Assembly: GCF_039655865.1 (NCBI RefSeq)
Contig: NZ_JBBYXL010000013.1
Location: 124,001-188,000, forward strand
Reading direction: 5' to 3'
Source of the DNA: Prosthecobacter sp. SYSU 5D2
Lineage (GTDB): Bacteria; Verrucomicrobiota; Verrucomicrobiia; Verrucomicrobiales; Verrucomicrobiaceae
DNA: 64,000 nt
Below are positions 35,583 to 44,626 of the stretch, one piece after another. Under the pieces are notes generated by a model that did no database searches, was not told where the DNA came from, and saw only the letters and a program-made list of their open reading frames with translations. Each line of letters opens with the position of its first letter. Within the stretch, counting starts at the first letter, position 1. The position numbers and the translations under genes were made by a program.

Positions 35583-36590
35583 ATGCCACGTTTTTTTATC
35601 CTCCTCTTTCTCGCTGCCATCACCACGGCCTGCGGCCTGGATCTGCGCTTGCCCACAGACAATGGCGCCCTGCTGGTCAATGACGGTGCCGGTTACTTCC
35701 AGTTCGTTGACCGGGACTTCGAAGGCGTCAAATCCACCCCCTGGGAAGGCGGCCAGTTTGGCTTCGTCCGCGATGCCCGCCGTGTGGGACCGCGCATCGC
35801 CTATGCGCGCTTTCATGAGGGCATGGACATCAAACCCACCCAGCGCGATGCCAAAGGCAATCCCCTGGATGACATCCACCCCATCCTTCCCGGCACGGTT
35901 GTCCATGTCACCCCGTCCGCCGGGCTGAGCAATTATGGCCGTTACATCGTGGTGCGGCATGATCTCCCGGACGGTGCTTTTTATTCTCTCTACGCCCATC
36001 TGGCCTCTGCCACAGTCGCCGTAGGTGACCAGGTCACCCATGCCTCCGTCCTGGGTCGCATGGGCTTCACCGGCAGCGGCATTGACCAGCGCCGCGCCCA
36101 CCTGCACGTGGAGCTAAACATGCTGCTCAACCCGGAGTTTGAAACCTGGTTTGCCTCCGGCTTCCGCACGCCTAACCATCACGGCATCTACAACGGCATG
36201 AACCTCCTGGGCCTTGACCTCCAGGCCCTATACCTGGCCCATGCGAAGAACCCGGCCATCACCCTCTCTGAATTCATCCGCCAAAGCGAAGCCTGGTTTG
36301 AGCTTACCGTCCCGGCCACCGCCAAGATGGATTTCATCACCCGTTACCCCTGGCTTCGCGACATCGCCTCCGTGCCGGATTCCGCCATCAGCGCGTGGAA
36401 GATCCGCTGCACCCGCTGGGGCCTGCCCATCAGCGTCAGCCCCGCAAGCCAGCCCGTCTCGCAGCCGGTCGTCTCCTGGGTGAAGGAAGACCCCATCCCC
36501 CATTATTACAACACCCGCGGCCTCGTCAGCAACAGCGGCCAGATCACCGTCAGCGGCCTCCAGTTCGCCAAGCTCCTCATTGGCCTGTAG
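35583..36590 (+). CDS. Exported M23-family metallopeptidase, 335 aa
   Basis: N-terminal hydrophobic leader MPRFFILLFLAAITTACG; the C at 17 could be a weak lipobox. The LytM/M23 domain (about residues 70-180) has the zinc motifs HEGMD (His78, Asp82) and HLHVE (His173, His175). M23 enzymes cut peptide bonds in peptidoglycan, so a cell-wall hydrolase or, if extracellular, a bacteriolytic enzyme is likely. The last 150 residues are not recognised and include an RCTRWGLPISVSP segment that could bind the wall. Monocistronic, 82 nt after mdh. Confidence 0.88.
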   Translation: MPRFFILLFLAAITTACGLDLRLPTDNGALLVNDGAGYFQFVDRDFEGVKSTPWEGGQFGFVRDARRVGPRIAYARFHEGMDIKPTQRDAKGNPLDDIHPILPGTVVHVTPSAGLSNYGRYIVVRHDLPDGAFYSLYAHLASATVAVGDQVTHASVLGRMGFTGSGIDQRRAHLHVELNMLLNPEFETWFASGFRTPNHHGIYNGMNLLGLDLQALYLAHAKNPAITLSEFIRQSEAWFELTVPATAKMDFITRYPWLRDIASVPDSAISAWKIRCTRWGLPISVSPASQPVSQPVVSWVKEDPIPHYYNTRGLVSNSGQITVSGLQFAKLLIGL

Positions 36591-36695
36591 CCGCCTGCGT
36601 CCCGCTCGCGGGATGGCGGGTGGTTTGGCGCTCTGCCGGCCTCCTTCCCCCACGTCCTCGCTTGCACCGCCGCACAGTCCCGGCATGATGTGCAC

Positions 36696-38705
36696 ATGAT
36701 CAGCATTCTCGAGGCCTCCGAAGGTACTCTCGGCGGCCCCTCGCTCGCAGAGCGGATGCACCTGGCCTTTTCCACGGAAGGAAAACTGGCCCAGTCCCCC
36801 CAGTTTGAATACCGTCCCCAGCAGCAGCGCATGGCCCAGCTTGTGGCCGGGGCCCTGGAGAAAAACAAACCCCTCGTCGTGGAGGCGGCCACCGGCGTCG
36901 GCAAGTCCCTGGCCTACCTCGTCCCCGCCGTCGAATACGCCCTGGAGCAGGGACGCAAGGCCATCATCTGCACCCACACGATTAACCTCCAGGAGCAGCT
37001 CATCCACAAGGACATCCCAATCGTCAAAAAGATCGTCGGGCCCTTCCATGCCGAGCTTCTCAAAGGCCGCAGCAACTACCTCTGCCCCACCCGCCTGAAG
37101 AACGCCTACTCCCACAGTGGCGACCTCTTCAGCAGCAGCGAGACGGCCGAGCTGCAGCTCATCGAGGACTTCTTTCGTGACAATCCCTCCGCCACCCTGA
37201 GCGAGATGGACTTCACCCCCGGCGCCCGCGTCTGGTCCCTCGTCTGTAGCGAGCCCCACGCCTGCACCCCGCGCCGCTGCCCGCCCGGTAGCGGCTGCGT
37301 CTATCAGGACGTCCGCCGCCGCATGGCCGATGCGGATGTGCTGGTGCTCAACCACACCCTGTTTTTCACCCTGCTGGCCTCTGCCGATGAAGGTCCGCTT
37401 GCCGATGACACCAACTTCATCTTCCCGCGCGACTTTGTCATTCTGGATGAGGCCCACACCATCGAAAACATCGCCGCCAAGGCCTTCGGCATCCACGTCA
37501 GCGAATCCAACATCCGCTTTGAACTGGGCCGCCTTTACAATCCCAAGACCCGCAAAGGCTTCTTCCAGTCCCTCGGCGAGCAGGACGGCATTCGCGAAGT
37601 ATCCCAGTCCATCGGCATGGTGGAAAGCTTCTTCCGCACTGCCGAGAACGCCTGCAAATTTACCGGTCCTTATGGCAAGGAGTTCCGCATCCGCGAACCT
37701 GGCCTAACCGAAGATACTCTTTCCCTCCCCCTCCAGCGCGTCGCCCGCATCGCCCAAAAATCCGGGGATGCCGCCAAGAGTGAGGGCCAGAAACTGGAGC
37801 TGCTGGACATCGCCAAGCGCCTCGCCAACCTGCGTGTGGCCATCAGCGCCTTTCTGGATCAGAGCGAGGAAGGCCACGTCTATTGGGCCGAGCGCAGCGG
37901 CGGCGACAACAAGGTCGTCTCCTTTCACAGCGCCCCCATTGATGTCGCCCCCAAGCTGGAAAGCATCTTCTTCACCGGCACCAAAGCCTGCGTTTTCACC
38001 AGTGCCACCCTTGGTGTGGGCGATGATGTGAAGCTCAAATACTTCCGCAACCGCGTCGGCGCCTACAAAGCCCAGGCGGAGACCATCGAGAGCCCGTTCG
38101 ATTTCAAAAAGCAAATGAAGCTCTACCTGGTCAAGCGCATGCCTGAACCGGGCCGGCCCGAATATCAGGATGCGATGGTGGAGCAGATCGAATACTTTTT
38201 GGGCCTGTCCAAAGGCCGTGCCTTTGTCCTGTTCACTAGCTACAGCCAGATGACCGCCCTTGCGGATCGTATGGAAGACTTCTGCCTGGACCACGGCTGG
38301 CGTCTGCTCGTTCAGGGTCGCGGCATGCCGCGCCACCAGATGCTGCACGAATTCAAAAAGGACACCCACAGCATCCTCTTCGGCACCGACAGCTTCTGGA
38401 CGGGCGTGGACGTCCCCGGCGAAGCCCTCAGCAACGTCATCATCACCCGCCTCCCCTTTGCCGTGCCGGATCATCCCGTCACTGCCTCCCGCATGGAATA
38501 CCTGGAGGAACAGGGCCTCAACAGCTTCAGCGAATACAGCGTCCCCGAGGCCATCCTCAAGCTCCGCCAGGGCGTCGGCCGCCTCATCCGTACCCAGAGC
38601 GACAAAGGCATGGTCGTCATCCTGGACAACCGAATCCTCACCAAACCCTACGGCCGCGCCTTCATGGCCAGCCTGCCGGATTGCCCGACAGAAATCGTGG
38701 GGTGA
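36696..38705 (+). CDS. DinG/XPD-type ATP-dependent DNA helicase, 669 aa
   Basis: Superfamily 2 helicase: Walker A EAATGVGKS (about residues 63-71), DEAH in VILDEAHT, and C-terminal motifs FATDS-like FGTDSFWTGVDVPG and QGVGRLIRT. Cys residues in YLCPTR, VCSEPHACTPRRCPPGSGCVYQ are placed as in the 4Fe-4S domain of DinG/XPD. Family members unwind 5'-to-3' and act on R-loops or damaged DNA. The ATG at 36696 is chosen; a GTG at 36690 is also possible. Not in an operon with its neighbours. Confidence 0.92.
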   Translation: MISILEASEGTLGGPSLAERMHLAFSTEGKLAQSPQFEYRPQQQRMAQLVAGALEKNKPLVVEAATGVGKSLAYLVPAVEYALEQGRKAIICTHTINLQEQLIHKDIPIVKKIVGPFHAELLKGRSNYLCPTRLKNAYSHSGDLFSSSETAELQLIEDFFRDNPSATLSEMDFTPGARVWSLVCSEPHACTPRRCPPGSGCVYQDVRRRMADADVLVLNHTLFFTLLASADEGPLADDTNFIFPRDFVILDEAHTIENIAAKAFGIHVSESNIRFELGRLYNPKTRKGFFQSLGEQDGIREVSQSIGMVESFFRTAENACKFTGPYGKEFRIREPGLTEDTLSLPLQRVARIAQKSGDAAKSEGQKLELLDIAKRLANLRVAISAFLDQSEEGHVYWAERSGGDNKVVSFHSAPIDVAPKLESIFFTGTKACVFTSATLGVGDDVKLKYFRNRVGAYKAQAETIESPFDFKKQMKLYLVKRMPEPGRPEYQDAMVEQIEYFLGLSKGRAFVLFTSYSQMTALADRMEDFCLDHGWRLLVQGRGMPRHQMLHEFKKDTHSILFGTDSFWTGVDVPGEALSNVIITRLPFAVPDHPVTASRMEYLEEQGLNSFSEYSVPEAILKLRQGVGRLIRTQSDKGMVVILDNRILTKPYGRAFMASLPDCPTEIVG

Positions 38706-38791
38706 TGTCCCGTCGGGGGAGGTCAAATGCAGTTAAATACCTGATAAAACAGCTCTGGCTTGCGTTTCCTGGGTAGTCCAACCCTCAGTCC

Positions 38792-40282
38792 ATGCTACGC
38801 CTTCTTTTATCACTCACTCTCCTCACCACATCTCTTGTTAGCGCCGCCGACCGGCCTAACATGATCTTCATCATCGCCGATGACGTCAGTTGGAATGACA
38901 TCGGCTGCTATGGCAACACCGCCGCGCGCACGCCGAACCTCGACAAACTGGCTGCCAATGGCCGGCGCTTTGATGAGGCGTATCTGACGGCCAGCAGTTG
39001 CAGCCCCAGCCGCTCCAGCATCATCACGGGGCGCTATCCGCATAACAACGGCCGTGCGTCCGAGCTTCACCTGCCGATCGCCGCCCACCTGCCCTGGTTC
39101 CCCCGGTTGCTGAAGGACGCCGGTTATTACACGGCCCTGGTTGGCAAACATCACATGACCGCAGACAAGCCTGCCGAGGGTGAAAAGCCCCAGCCGGAGC
39201 CCTTTGACCTCGTGGACGGCGGCAACGCCCCGGGCAACAAAGGCGGTCATGCCACCTGGGTGAAAACCGTGCAGGAACGGCCCAAGGACAAACCCTTCTT
39301 CTTCTGGTTCGCCTCCCTGGATGCCCACCGTGCCTGGGATGCGGACAAGGACTGGAAGGAAGATCTTTATGGCCCCAAGCACGATCCGGCCAAGGTCATC
39401 GTGCCGCCCTTCCTGGTGGATGATGGCGAGACCCGCCAGGACCTGGCCTCCTATTACAACGAGATCACCCGGCTGGATTATTTCGTCGGCCAGGTGGTGG
39501 CCGAGCTTGAGAAGCAAGGTGCCCTGGAAAACACCCTCCTGCTGATGATGGCGGACAATGGCATGGCATTCCCGCGTGCCAAGACCCGCCTGCATGACTC
39601 CGGCATGAAGACCCCCTTCATCGCCCACTGGCCCGCAGGCATTGGCAAACCGGGCACCCCCAGCCAGAGCCTGGTCAGCGCCATTGACGTAGCTCCGACG
39701 ATGCTGGACCTGGCCCAGGTGGAAATCGCCCCGACCATGCAGGGCGTCAGCTTTGCCCCCATCCTGGCCCAGCCGGAGGCGGAGGTGCGCAAGCATGCCT
39801 TCTCCGAGCACAACTGGCATGACTACGCCGCCCATGGTCGCTCCGTGCGCTCCGAGGGCTTCCTCCTCATCCGCAACAACCGCCCCCAGGAGCCCTGGCA
39901 GGGCCCGGCCGACTCCGTCAGATCCCCATCCTACGAGCAATTGAAAGCCGCCCGCGCTGCTGGCAAACTCACCCCTCCGCAGGCCGATGTCTTCCTCGCC
40001 CCACGTCCTGGCATGGAGCTGTATCGCACCGCCGCAGATGCCGACCAGATGTCCAACCTGGCCGACAATGCCGACTACGCCACCGTCAAAGCCCGCCTGG
40101 CCAAACTGCTGGATGAATGGACCGAACAGACCGGTGACAGCGTGCCTGCGGATCTCTCCAAGGACTCCTTTGATCGCGAAACCGGCAACCAGCTATTCAA
40201 AGGCCGCGATCAGTCCTATCGCGGCACCCCCGCCGGTTGGGACCGCAACGCCGCCAAAGTCAATGCGCCCGGTCCAAGGTGA
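38792..40282 (+). CDS. Exported sulfatase, 496 aa
   Basis: Third S1-family sulfatase. Signal peptide MLRLLLSLTLLTTSLVSA, metal-binding RPNMIFIIADDVSW, modification site CSPSR at Cys70 followed by IITGR. A tail after residue 430 is short, with no EF-hands. Resembles the heparan-N-sulfatase-like branch (YPHNNGRASELH), but substrate is not provable. Monocistronic: 86 nt upstream of it is the helicase stop and a hairpin-rich spacer follows. No sulfatase-maturating enzyme nearby. Confidence 0.92.
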   Translation: MLRLLLSLTLLTTSLVSAADRPNMIFIIADDVSWNDIGCYGNTAARTPNLDKLAANGRRFDEAYLTASSCSPSRSSIITGRYPHNNGRASELHLPIAAHLPWFPRLLKDAGYYTALVGKHHMTADKPAEGEKPQPEPFDLVDGGNAPGNKGGHATWVKTVQERPKDKPFFFWFASLDAHRAWDADKDWKEDLYGPKHDPAKVIVPPFLVDDGETRQDLASYYNEITRLDYFVGQVVAELEKQGALENTLLLMMADNGMAFPRAKTRLHDSGMKTPFIAHWPAGIGKPGTPSQSLVSAIDVAPTMLDLAQVEIAPTMQGVSFAPILAQPEAEVRKHAFSEHNWHDYAAHGRSVRSEGFLLIRNNRPQEPWQGPADSVRSPSYEQLKAARAAGKLTPPQADVFLAPRPGMELYRTAADADQMSNLADNADYATVKARLAKLLDEWTEQTGDSVPADLSKDSFDRETGNQLFKGRDQSYRGTPAGWDRNAAKVNAPGPR

Positions 40283-40469
40283 GTCGGCTGAGCCCAGCAG
40301 GTGCTTTAGTCGCGAAGCGTCGTGGAGTGCGGTGCAAGCGATCAAGCGCATCACCGCTCTTCTTCGAAGGTGCCTGATAGCCTAACAGGTCGCGCAACAA
40401 AAGGTCCACGTTCGGCCAAGGCCCTTCAAGCTTCTTTGGCATTTAAGCACCTCTCAGGCCCCCAGGAAA

Positions 40470-40516
40470 GCGGCGGTGCCGAGGCAAGAGACTTGCGTCT
40501 TGCCTCTCTCCGCCGC
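40470..40516. repeat. 47-nt imperfect palindrome in intergenic spacer
   Basis: GCGGCGG...CCGCCGC forms an outer stem and GAGGCAAGA...TCTTGCCTC an inner stem, with 8 nt in the loop. It lies in the 280-nt spacer 40283-40562, which has another G/C-rich imperfect palindrome (GCGGTG 40329-40334 with CACCGC 40352-40357) and two CCTAAC words, but no gene. This looks like a REP-type palindromic element; no T-run marks it as an ordinary terminator, although it lies between convergent genes. Confidence 0.6.
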
Positions 40517-40562
40517 ACTCCAGGACGCTCCGCGACTTCGCCAACGCCTAACAAAAAGCACC

Positions 40563-42578
40563 TCACTTCGCCTTCGGATTGCGCATGTAATAGAGACGGC
40601 CGTCTTCGGCGCCGCCCAGGAAGTCTGGCATGCCGTCGTTGTTAAAGTCCACGGTGGTGGGGCTGACGTCGTGGCCTTCGATGTTGGCATCGGAGAGCAG
40701 GCCTTCATCGCTGAAGAACCACTGGCCTTCGGCATCGGAGGTCTGGCGGATGAAGTTGGCGTTGGCAGAGTTCAGCAGGATGTCCAGCTTGCCATCGCCG
40801 TCCCAGTCCATGATGCAGATCTTGCGGCGGCCGCTTTTGCCGGCGATGCCGGAATTCAGGCGCAGGGGCACACCCGGTGTCATGTCCACGGGATTGCGTA
40901 CTTTCAAGTGGGCCAGGGCTTCATTCACGATGCCAGGCTTCTTCGCATCCTTGTCAGCAAAAAAGACGCGCTTCGGATGCTGGAGGAGGAGTTTTCCGTC
41001 CTTGCCTTTGCTGCGCTCAAAGAAAGCCAGATACCCTTCCTGGTCCAGCATGACGAGGTCCATAAGACCATCCTTGTTCCAGTCCACTGCCACCGGGGTG
41101 GTGCGCCATTGGGTGAGCAGATTTTTGCCCTCTGGACGCAGCCAGCCATACGCGAGCACGGGCTGCGCGCCTTTCCACTCCACCTGCACGGGCTTCGCAG
41201 CGGCCAGCTTGGGCTTGGCACGGGTGCCGGTGTTTTTATACCAGACCACCTTGCCGAGAATGGAGTTGAGGATCAAATCCGGCAGACCGTCGCCGTCCCA
41301 GTCGGCCACGGTCTGGGTGGTGTAGCCCCACTTGGCTTCGCAGGGGCCCTGGATGGAGCCGTTAGGACCGGCCATGGGGCGGATCGCTTTGCCTGCGGCT
41401 TCGAGAAGCACGGGAGCGGCCCACTTGGGAGCTTCCACACCTTTGCCGCTCAGGTTCTCAATGAAGGCCACATAGCCGGCAGTGTTGCCGCAGATGATGT
41501 CCATGTCGCCATCGCCATCCCAGTCAAAACCCACCGGAGTGGCCAGCGCTCCGAATTTGATGTCCGCCGCTTCCTGCTTGAAATAAACGGGCTCTTTGAA
41601 GACCGGCACTTTGTTGTCAAATTTGCCGGTGTTTTCCACGAAGGCCACGCGGCCGTCTTCATCACCGACGATCAGGTCCAGGTCGCCGTCCTTGTCCCAG
41701 TCAATGGCCGTGGGGGTGATCATCTCCAGGTCCATGGTCAGATACTTGCCGGTATCGGCCATTACACGCTTCACAAACGCATACTTGGGCTTGGTGCGGG
41801 TGCCGACGTTTTCGAAGTAGGTAAAACCGTCCAGAAATTCACCACAGAGCAGATCCAGGTCACCATCGCCGTCAAAGTCGGCAAAGTTAGGGGAAGGCCA
41901 GCCGTACGTCTCCACAGGGCGGTCCATGGCCATCACCTTTTTGGGCTTGTCATACTTCGGCTTGTCATTGCTGCCGGTGTTGCGCAGCACATACACATAA
42001 CCGCGCAGAGGGCCGTTCATCCAGCGGCCGTTTTCATCATAGGCATTGTCCCAGACGTATTCGGTCCAGTCGCCCACACCGACGATGAGGTCATTGTTGC
42101 CGTCGCCATCAAAGTCCACGATGCGCCACATGTTGGCGCGGACTTTGTTCATGTGGATGTTCTTGTCCGGGCCCAGCTTGACCTCGTTATCAATGCCCGT
42201 CTTGAGGAAATCCGGATGCACCATGCCGGGGCTGGTGACCACCGGCTTGCCATCCACATAACTGACCTGGACATTCTGCGCGCCTTTGCTGATGCGCACG
42301 CCGGGCTTGAAGACGGGCATCTTGTTCTTGGCCGTGTCGCCCGTCGCGTTCTCAAAAAAGTAAATGCCATTGGAGGGCTTGTCCGGGCAGTTCACCACCA
42401 GGTCCAGGTCACCATCGCCATCATAGTCCATGGGCAGAGGCCAGGCCCACAGACCGACGCCCAGGTCCACGACGAGACCGGGATTGTTATACTTCAGCGG
42501 GGTCAAAGTATCGCTGGCGGCAGCAGGGCCGCTCAGGAGCGCAGAGAGCGCAAGGAGGCAGAGATGGGAAGGCTTCAT
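40563..42578 (-). CDS. Exported VCBS/FG-GAP repeat protein, 671 aa
   Basis: Signal peptide MKPSHLCLLALSALLSGPAAA, then a chain of at least seven FG-GAP/VCBS calcium-binding blades recognised by DxDGDGDLDL, DFDGDGNNDLI, DWDKDGDLDLIVGDEDG, DWDGDGDMDIICGN, DWDGDGLPDLI and DWNKDGLMDLVMLD: a beta-propeller that binds ligands outside the cell. Start at 42578 chosen as it gives the signal peptide; an in-frame start further up adds unrelated sequence. Such proteins are frequent in Verrucomicrobiota, with unproven roles in adhesion or glycan binding. 164 nt downstream of the LamG gene. Confidence 0.9.
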   Translation of the reverse strand: MKPSHLCLLALSALLSGPAAASDTLTPLKYNNPGLVVDLGVGLWAWPLPMDYDGDGDLDLVVNCPDKPSNGIYFFENATGDTAKNKMPVFKPGVRISKGAQNVQVSYVDGKPVVTSPGMVHPDFLKTGIDNEVKLGPDKNIHMNKVRANMWRIVDFDGDGNNDLIVGVGDWTEYVWDNAYDENGRWMNGPLRGYVYVLRNTGSNDKPKYDKPKKVMAMDRPVETYGWPSPNFADFDGDGDLDLLCGEFLDGFTYFENVGTRTKPKYAFVKRVMADTGKYLTMDLEMITPTAIDWDKDGDLDLIVGDEDGRVAFVENTGKFDNKVPVFKEPVYFKQEAADIKFGALATPVGFDWDGDGDMDIICGNTAGYVAFIENLSGKGVEAPKWAAPVLLEAAGKAIRPMAGPNGSIQGPCEAKWGYTTQTVADWDGDGLPDLILNSILGKVVWYKNTGTRAKPKLAAAKPVQVEWKGAQPVLAYGWLRPEGKNLLTQWRTTPVAVDWNKDGLMDLVMLDQEGYLAFFERSKGKDGKLLLQHPKRVFFADKDAKKPGIVNEALAHLKVRNPVDMTPGVPLRLNSGIAGKSGRRKICIMDWDGDGKLDILLNSANANFIRQTSDAEGQWFFSDEGLLSDANIEGHDVSPTTVDFNNDGMPDFLGGAEDGRLYYMRNPKAK

Positions 42579-42742
42579 GGTCGGTCGGTTGGGAAAAAGG
42601 CAGGGTTCCAACGACAGCATGCAGGGATTCATTTCCCGCACAATCATTTGCCGCTGCGGATTCTTGCTGGGTGGTTGACGATGTTTGACTTGGGACTGTC
42701 AAGGCACAGGGCCAGTCCAGACCGGTTGTGACGGAAAGAGGC

Positions 42743-43609
42743 TCACTCCTGGGCAGGATAAAGCTCGCGGACACCGGTTTTCAGGGCACCCAGTTGTTTG
42801 ACCTCGGCGGCCGTCAGAGCACGGTTGAAAACAGCCAGATCATCCAGGTACCCCACATACGCCGCCCCCAGCACCAGCGCCACTTGCGTCGAGTCCCAGC
42901 CAAAGGTCAGGTCCCAGTTTTCAATGCTGCCTTTCAGCTCACCATTCATGTACAGCCGGCCTGCGGGCGCGCGGGTCTTGTCATTGACGTTTTCCACCGT
43001 GAAAACCACGTGGGTCCACGCCTCGCGTGAAAATGGCACCTGGGTCCGGTCCAGTTGCACCATGGGCCGTTTGTCCGCAGGGATCTCATCCCACAGCACA
43101 TTCGTGGGGTTCCAGATCTCAACCAGCGGGCGCATGGCATAGCGGAAAAAGCGCGGCGTTTCATCCTTGGACCACTCCAGGAAAATGAAACCCTTTTTGC
43201 CATCATCGCCCACGATCTGCACCGGGTCGCAGTACCCCGGCTCCAGGTCCTTGTCCGGGTCCAGCCTCAGCCACACGGAGACACTCGTGCTCCAGCTTTG
43301 TGCATTGTAGTTCAGCACCTCCGCCCCCTTGTACAGCGGACGCGTCACCCCTTTTTTGGGGAACCACAGCGCATGGCCAAACTTCCCCTCCCCCTGGGCG
43401 ATTTTCACCTCCTCATTCAGCGCAGCCGGCACCGTTTCCTTGCCCTTTTTGACATAGGCCGTCTTTTCTCCCCGGGAGAATGAAGCGTCCAGCCCCTCTT
43501 CAAACGGCGCGTGGAATGTCAGCGCCGAGCGCAGCGCACTGAGGTCCTGGGAAGAGGAACAGACAGGCAGAAGTCCGGCAGCGAGGCAAAGAAGGAAAAC
43601 AGGTCTCAT
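42743..43609 (-). CDS. Exported LamG-like (concanavalin A-like) lectin/glucanase-fold protein, 288 aa
   Basis: Leader MRPVFLLCLAAGLLPVCSSS, ending in a Cys that may be a weak lipobox. The body is a single LamG/LamGL jelly-roll: FEEGLDASFSRGEK, SWSTSVSVWLRLDP, EAWTHVVFTVENVNDKTRAPAGRLYMNGELKGSIENW, then AAYVGYLDDLAVFNRALTAAEVKQL. The fold typically binds carbohydrate; no hydrolase residues seen. Probably exported together with the VCBS protein that follows on the same strand. Confidence 0.88.
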   Translation of the reverse strand: MRPVFLLCLAAGLLPVCSSSQDLSALRSALTFHAPFEEGLDASFSRGEKTAYVKKGKETVPAALNEEVKIAQGEGKFGHALWFPKKGVTRPLYKGAEVLNYNAQSWSTSVSVWLRLDPDKDLEPGYCDPVQIVGDDGKKGFIFLEWSKDETPRFFRYAMRPLVEIWNPTNVLWDEIPADKRPMVQLDRTQVPFSREAWTHVVFTVENVNDKTRAPAGRLYMNGELKGSIENWDLTFGWDSTQVALVLGAAYVGYLDDLAVFNRALTAAEVKQLGALKTGVRELYPAQE

Positions 43610-43758
43610 GGTGCGGTGGTTGTGCGGTGAGTGATCCCAGAATACATTTGGAAATCGCGGTTTCTTTAATCCCGGGGGCAAGAAGTCACATTAGGATGCA
43701 CCGCCGTGACAGCACAGGAGCGTGGGAGAGACGGTTTGGAGGCGTAGCCTTGTCCCCT

Positions 43759-44298
43759 TCATTGCCTTGGATTGAAAAACACCCTGCTACGGTCATGGGC
43801 ATTGAACTCACGCACGATTTCCCCCATCCAGCCCCGGTTTTCCTCCGCCGCCTGCACCGTCACCGGGGTTTGGCGCAGCTTCTCTGGCAGGCAACGCCTC
43901 AGGCACTCCAGGCAGGCGCGAATGACGTACTCCTTCGGATGGTCAACCCTCGCAGGAATCGCAAACCGGGTCACCTCCATCGTCAGCTCCAACGGAGCCT
44001 GCGGATCTCCAAGATCGCTAGCAAGAAATCGCACGCCGCACATCGAAGCCAGGTTCAGGTCTTCGGTAGCCTCTTTGCGGTTGTTCGTCGGCGGCACATT
44101 CACCGCCGAAATAAGCCCGACCGCCGTCGCCGGTCCGCTGTGTGCATACCAGTCATGACAAGTAACCGCCGTTATGACGATATGCCCGGACCCCAGCCCG
44201 TCCAGAGGCTGAAAGGTCGTCGTCAGGGCGGACTCCCCTGCCCCCGCCCCATGCACCCAAATGCCAAGTAAAGCGATGATGACGAGGAGAAGTTTCAT
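43759..44298 (-). CDS. Secreted hypothetical protein, 179 aa
   Basis: Signal peptide MKLLLVIIALLGIWVHGAGA, then an unrecognised domain with six Cys spread out (VTCHDWY, SMCGVRF, RACLECLRRCL) that may form disulfides. Beta-rich first half, helical second half. No family recognised. It is alone in its region, with codon use like the surrounding genes. Confidence 0.65.
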   Translation of the reverse strand: MKLLLVIIALLGIWVHGAGAGESALTTTFQPLDGLGSGHIVITAVTCHDWYAHSGPATAVGLISAVNVPPTNNRKEATEDLNLASMCGVRFLASDLGDPQAPLELTMEVTRFAIPARVDHPKEYVIRACLECLRRCLPEKLRQTPVTVQAAEENRGWMGEIVREFNAHDRSRVFFNPRQ

Positions 44299-44369
44299 TC
44301 CCGCATTGAAGCAGATTACCCGGCGCTTGGCAAACCTGATGAGTGCCCAAAAGCGAGGCGTTAGAAGTG

Positions 44370-44497
44370 GTCCGCACAGACCCTTGTGCGGGACCGATGG
44401 GTCGCAAACGCAGAGAAATCAAAAGACCTTCGACGACGACCTGGATAGCATGGAAATCTGGGGCTTCGCAGCAGCCTTCCGCACTGGGACAGTGCGG
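44370..44497. repeat. Pair of REP-like hairpins
   Basis: GTCCGCACA pairs with TGTGCGGGAC (44370-44394, one bulged G), and CCGCACTG pairs exactly with CAGTGCGG (44479-44497, loop GGA). Both use a CCGCAC/GTGCGG core. The region 44299-44521 holds no convincing gene on either strand; an overlong + frame through it is composition-driven. Confidence 0.5.
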
Positions 44498-44521
44498 GCC
44501 ACATTCGACCCTCTTCCCAGC

Positions 44522-44626
44522 CTAACCAACCCAGCCTTGCGCGTGATCCCTAATCTCCTCATCCGTCAGCCCCATCCACCCCAGCGGTCTAGGCGTGGGC
44601 GGCTGCCAGTCGGTTTGCGGGGCCAT
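44522..44626 (-). CDS. Candidate 34-aa protein overlapping the methyltransferase 3' end
   Basis: From ATG at 44626 (minus strand) a frame different from the methyltransferase reads MAPQTDWQPPTPRPLGWMG then LTDEEIRDHAQGWVG and stops at TAG 44524-44522. It is Trp/Pro-rich with an amphipathic acidic helix, and GGGGGAGAGGGAG precedes the ATG, purine-rich but perhaps too close to serve as a spaced ribosome site. The tail beyond the methyltransferase stop keeps protein-like composition. Could be a real small protein, the tail of a degraded gene, or chance. Confidence 0.35.
   Translation of the reverse strand: MAPQTDWQPPTPRPLGWMGLTDEEIRDHAQGWVG

Noticed and set aside
36600-36613. TCCCGC/GCGGGA hairpin after the M23 gene
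   Set aside because: Short stem with a two-base loop and no T-run; not enough to call a terminator.
40476-42731. 751-codon + frame antisense to the VCBS protein
   Set aside because: The repeated DxDGDGD blades are on the minus strand; the antisense is their mirror.
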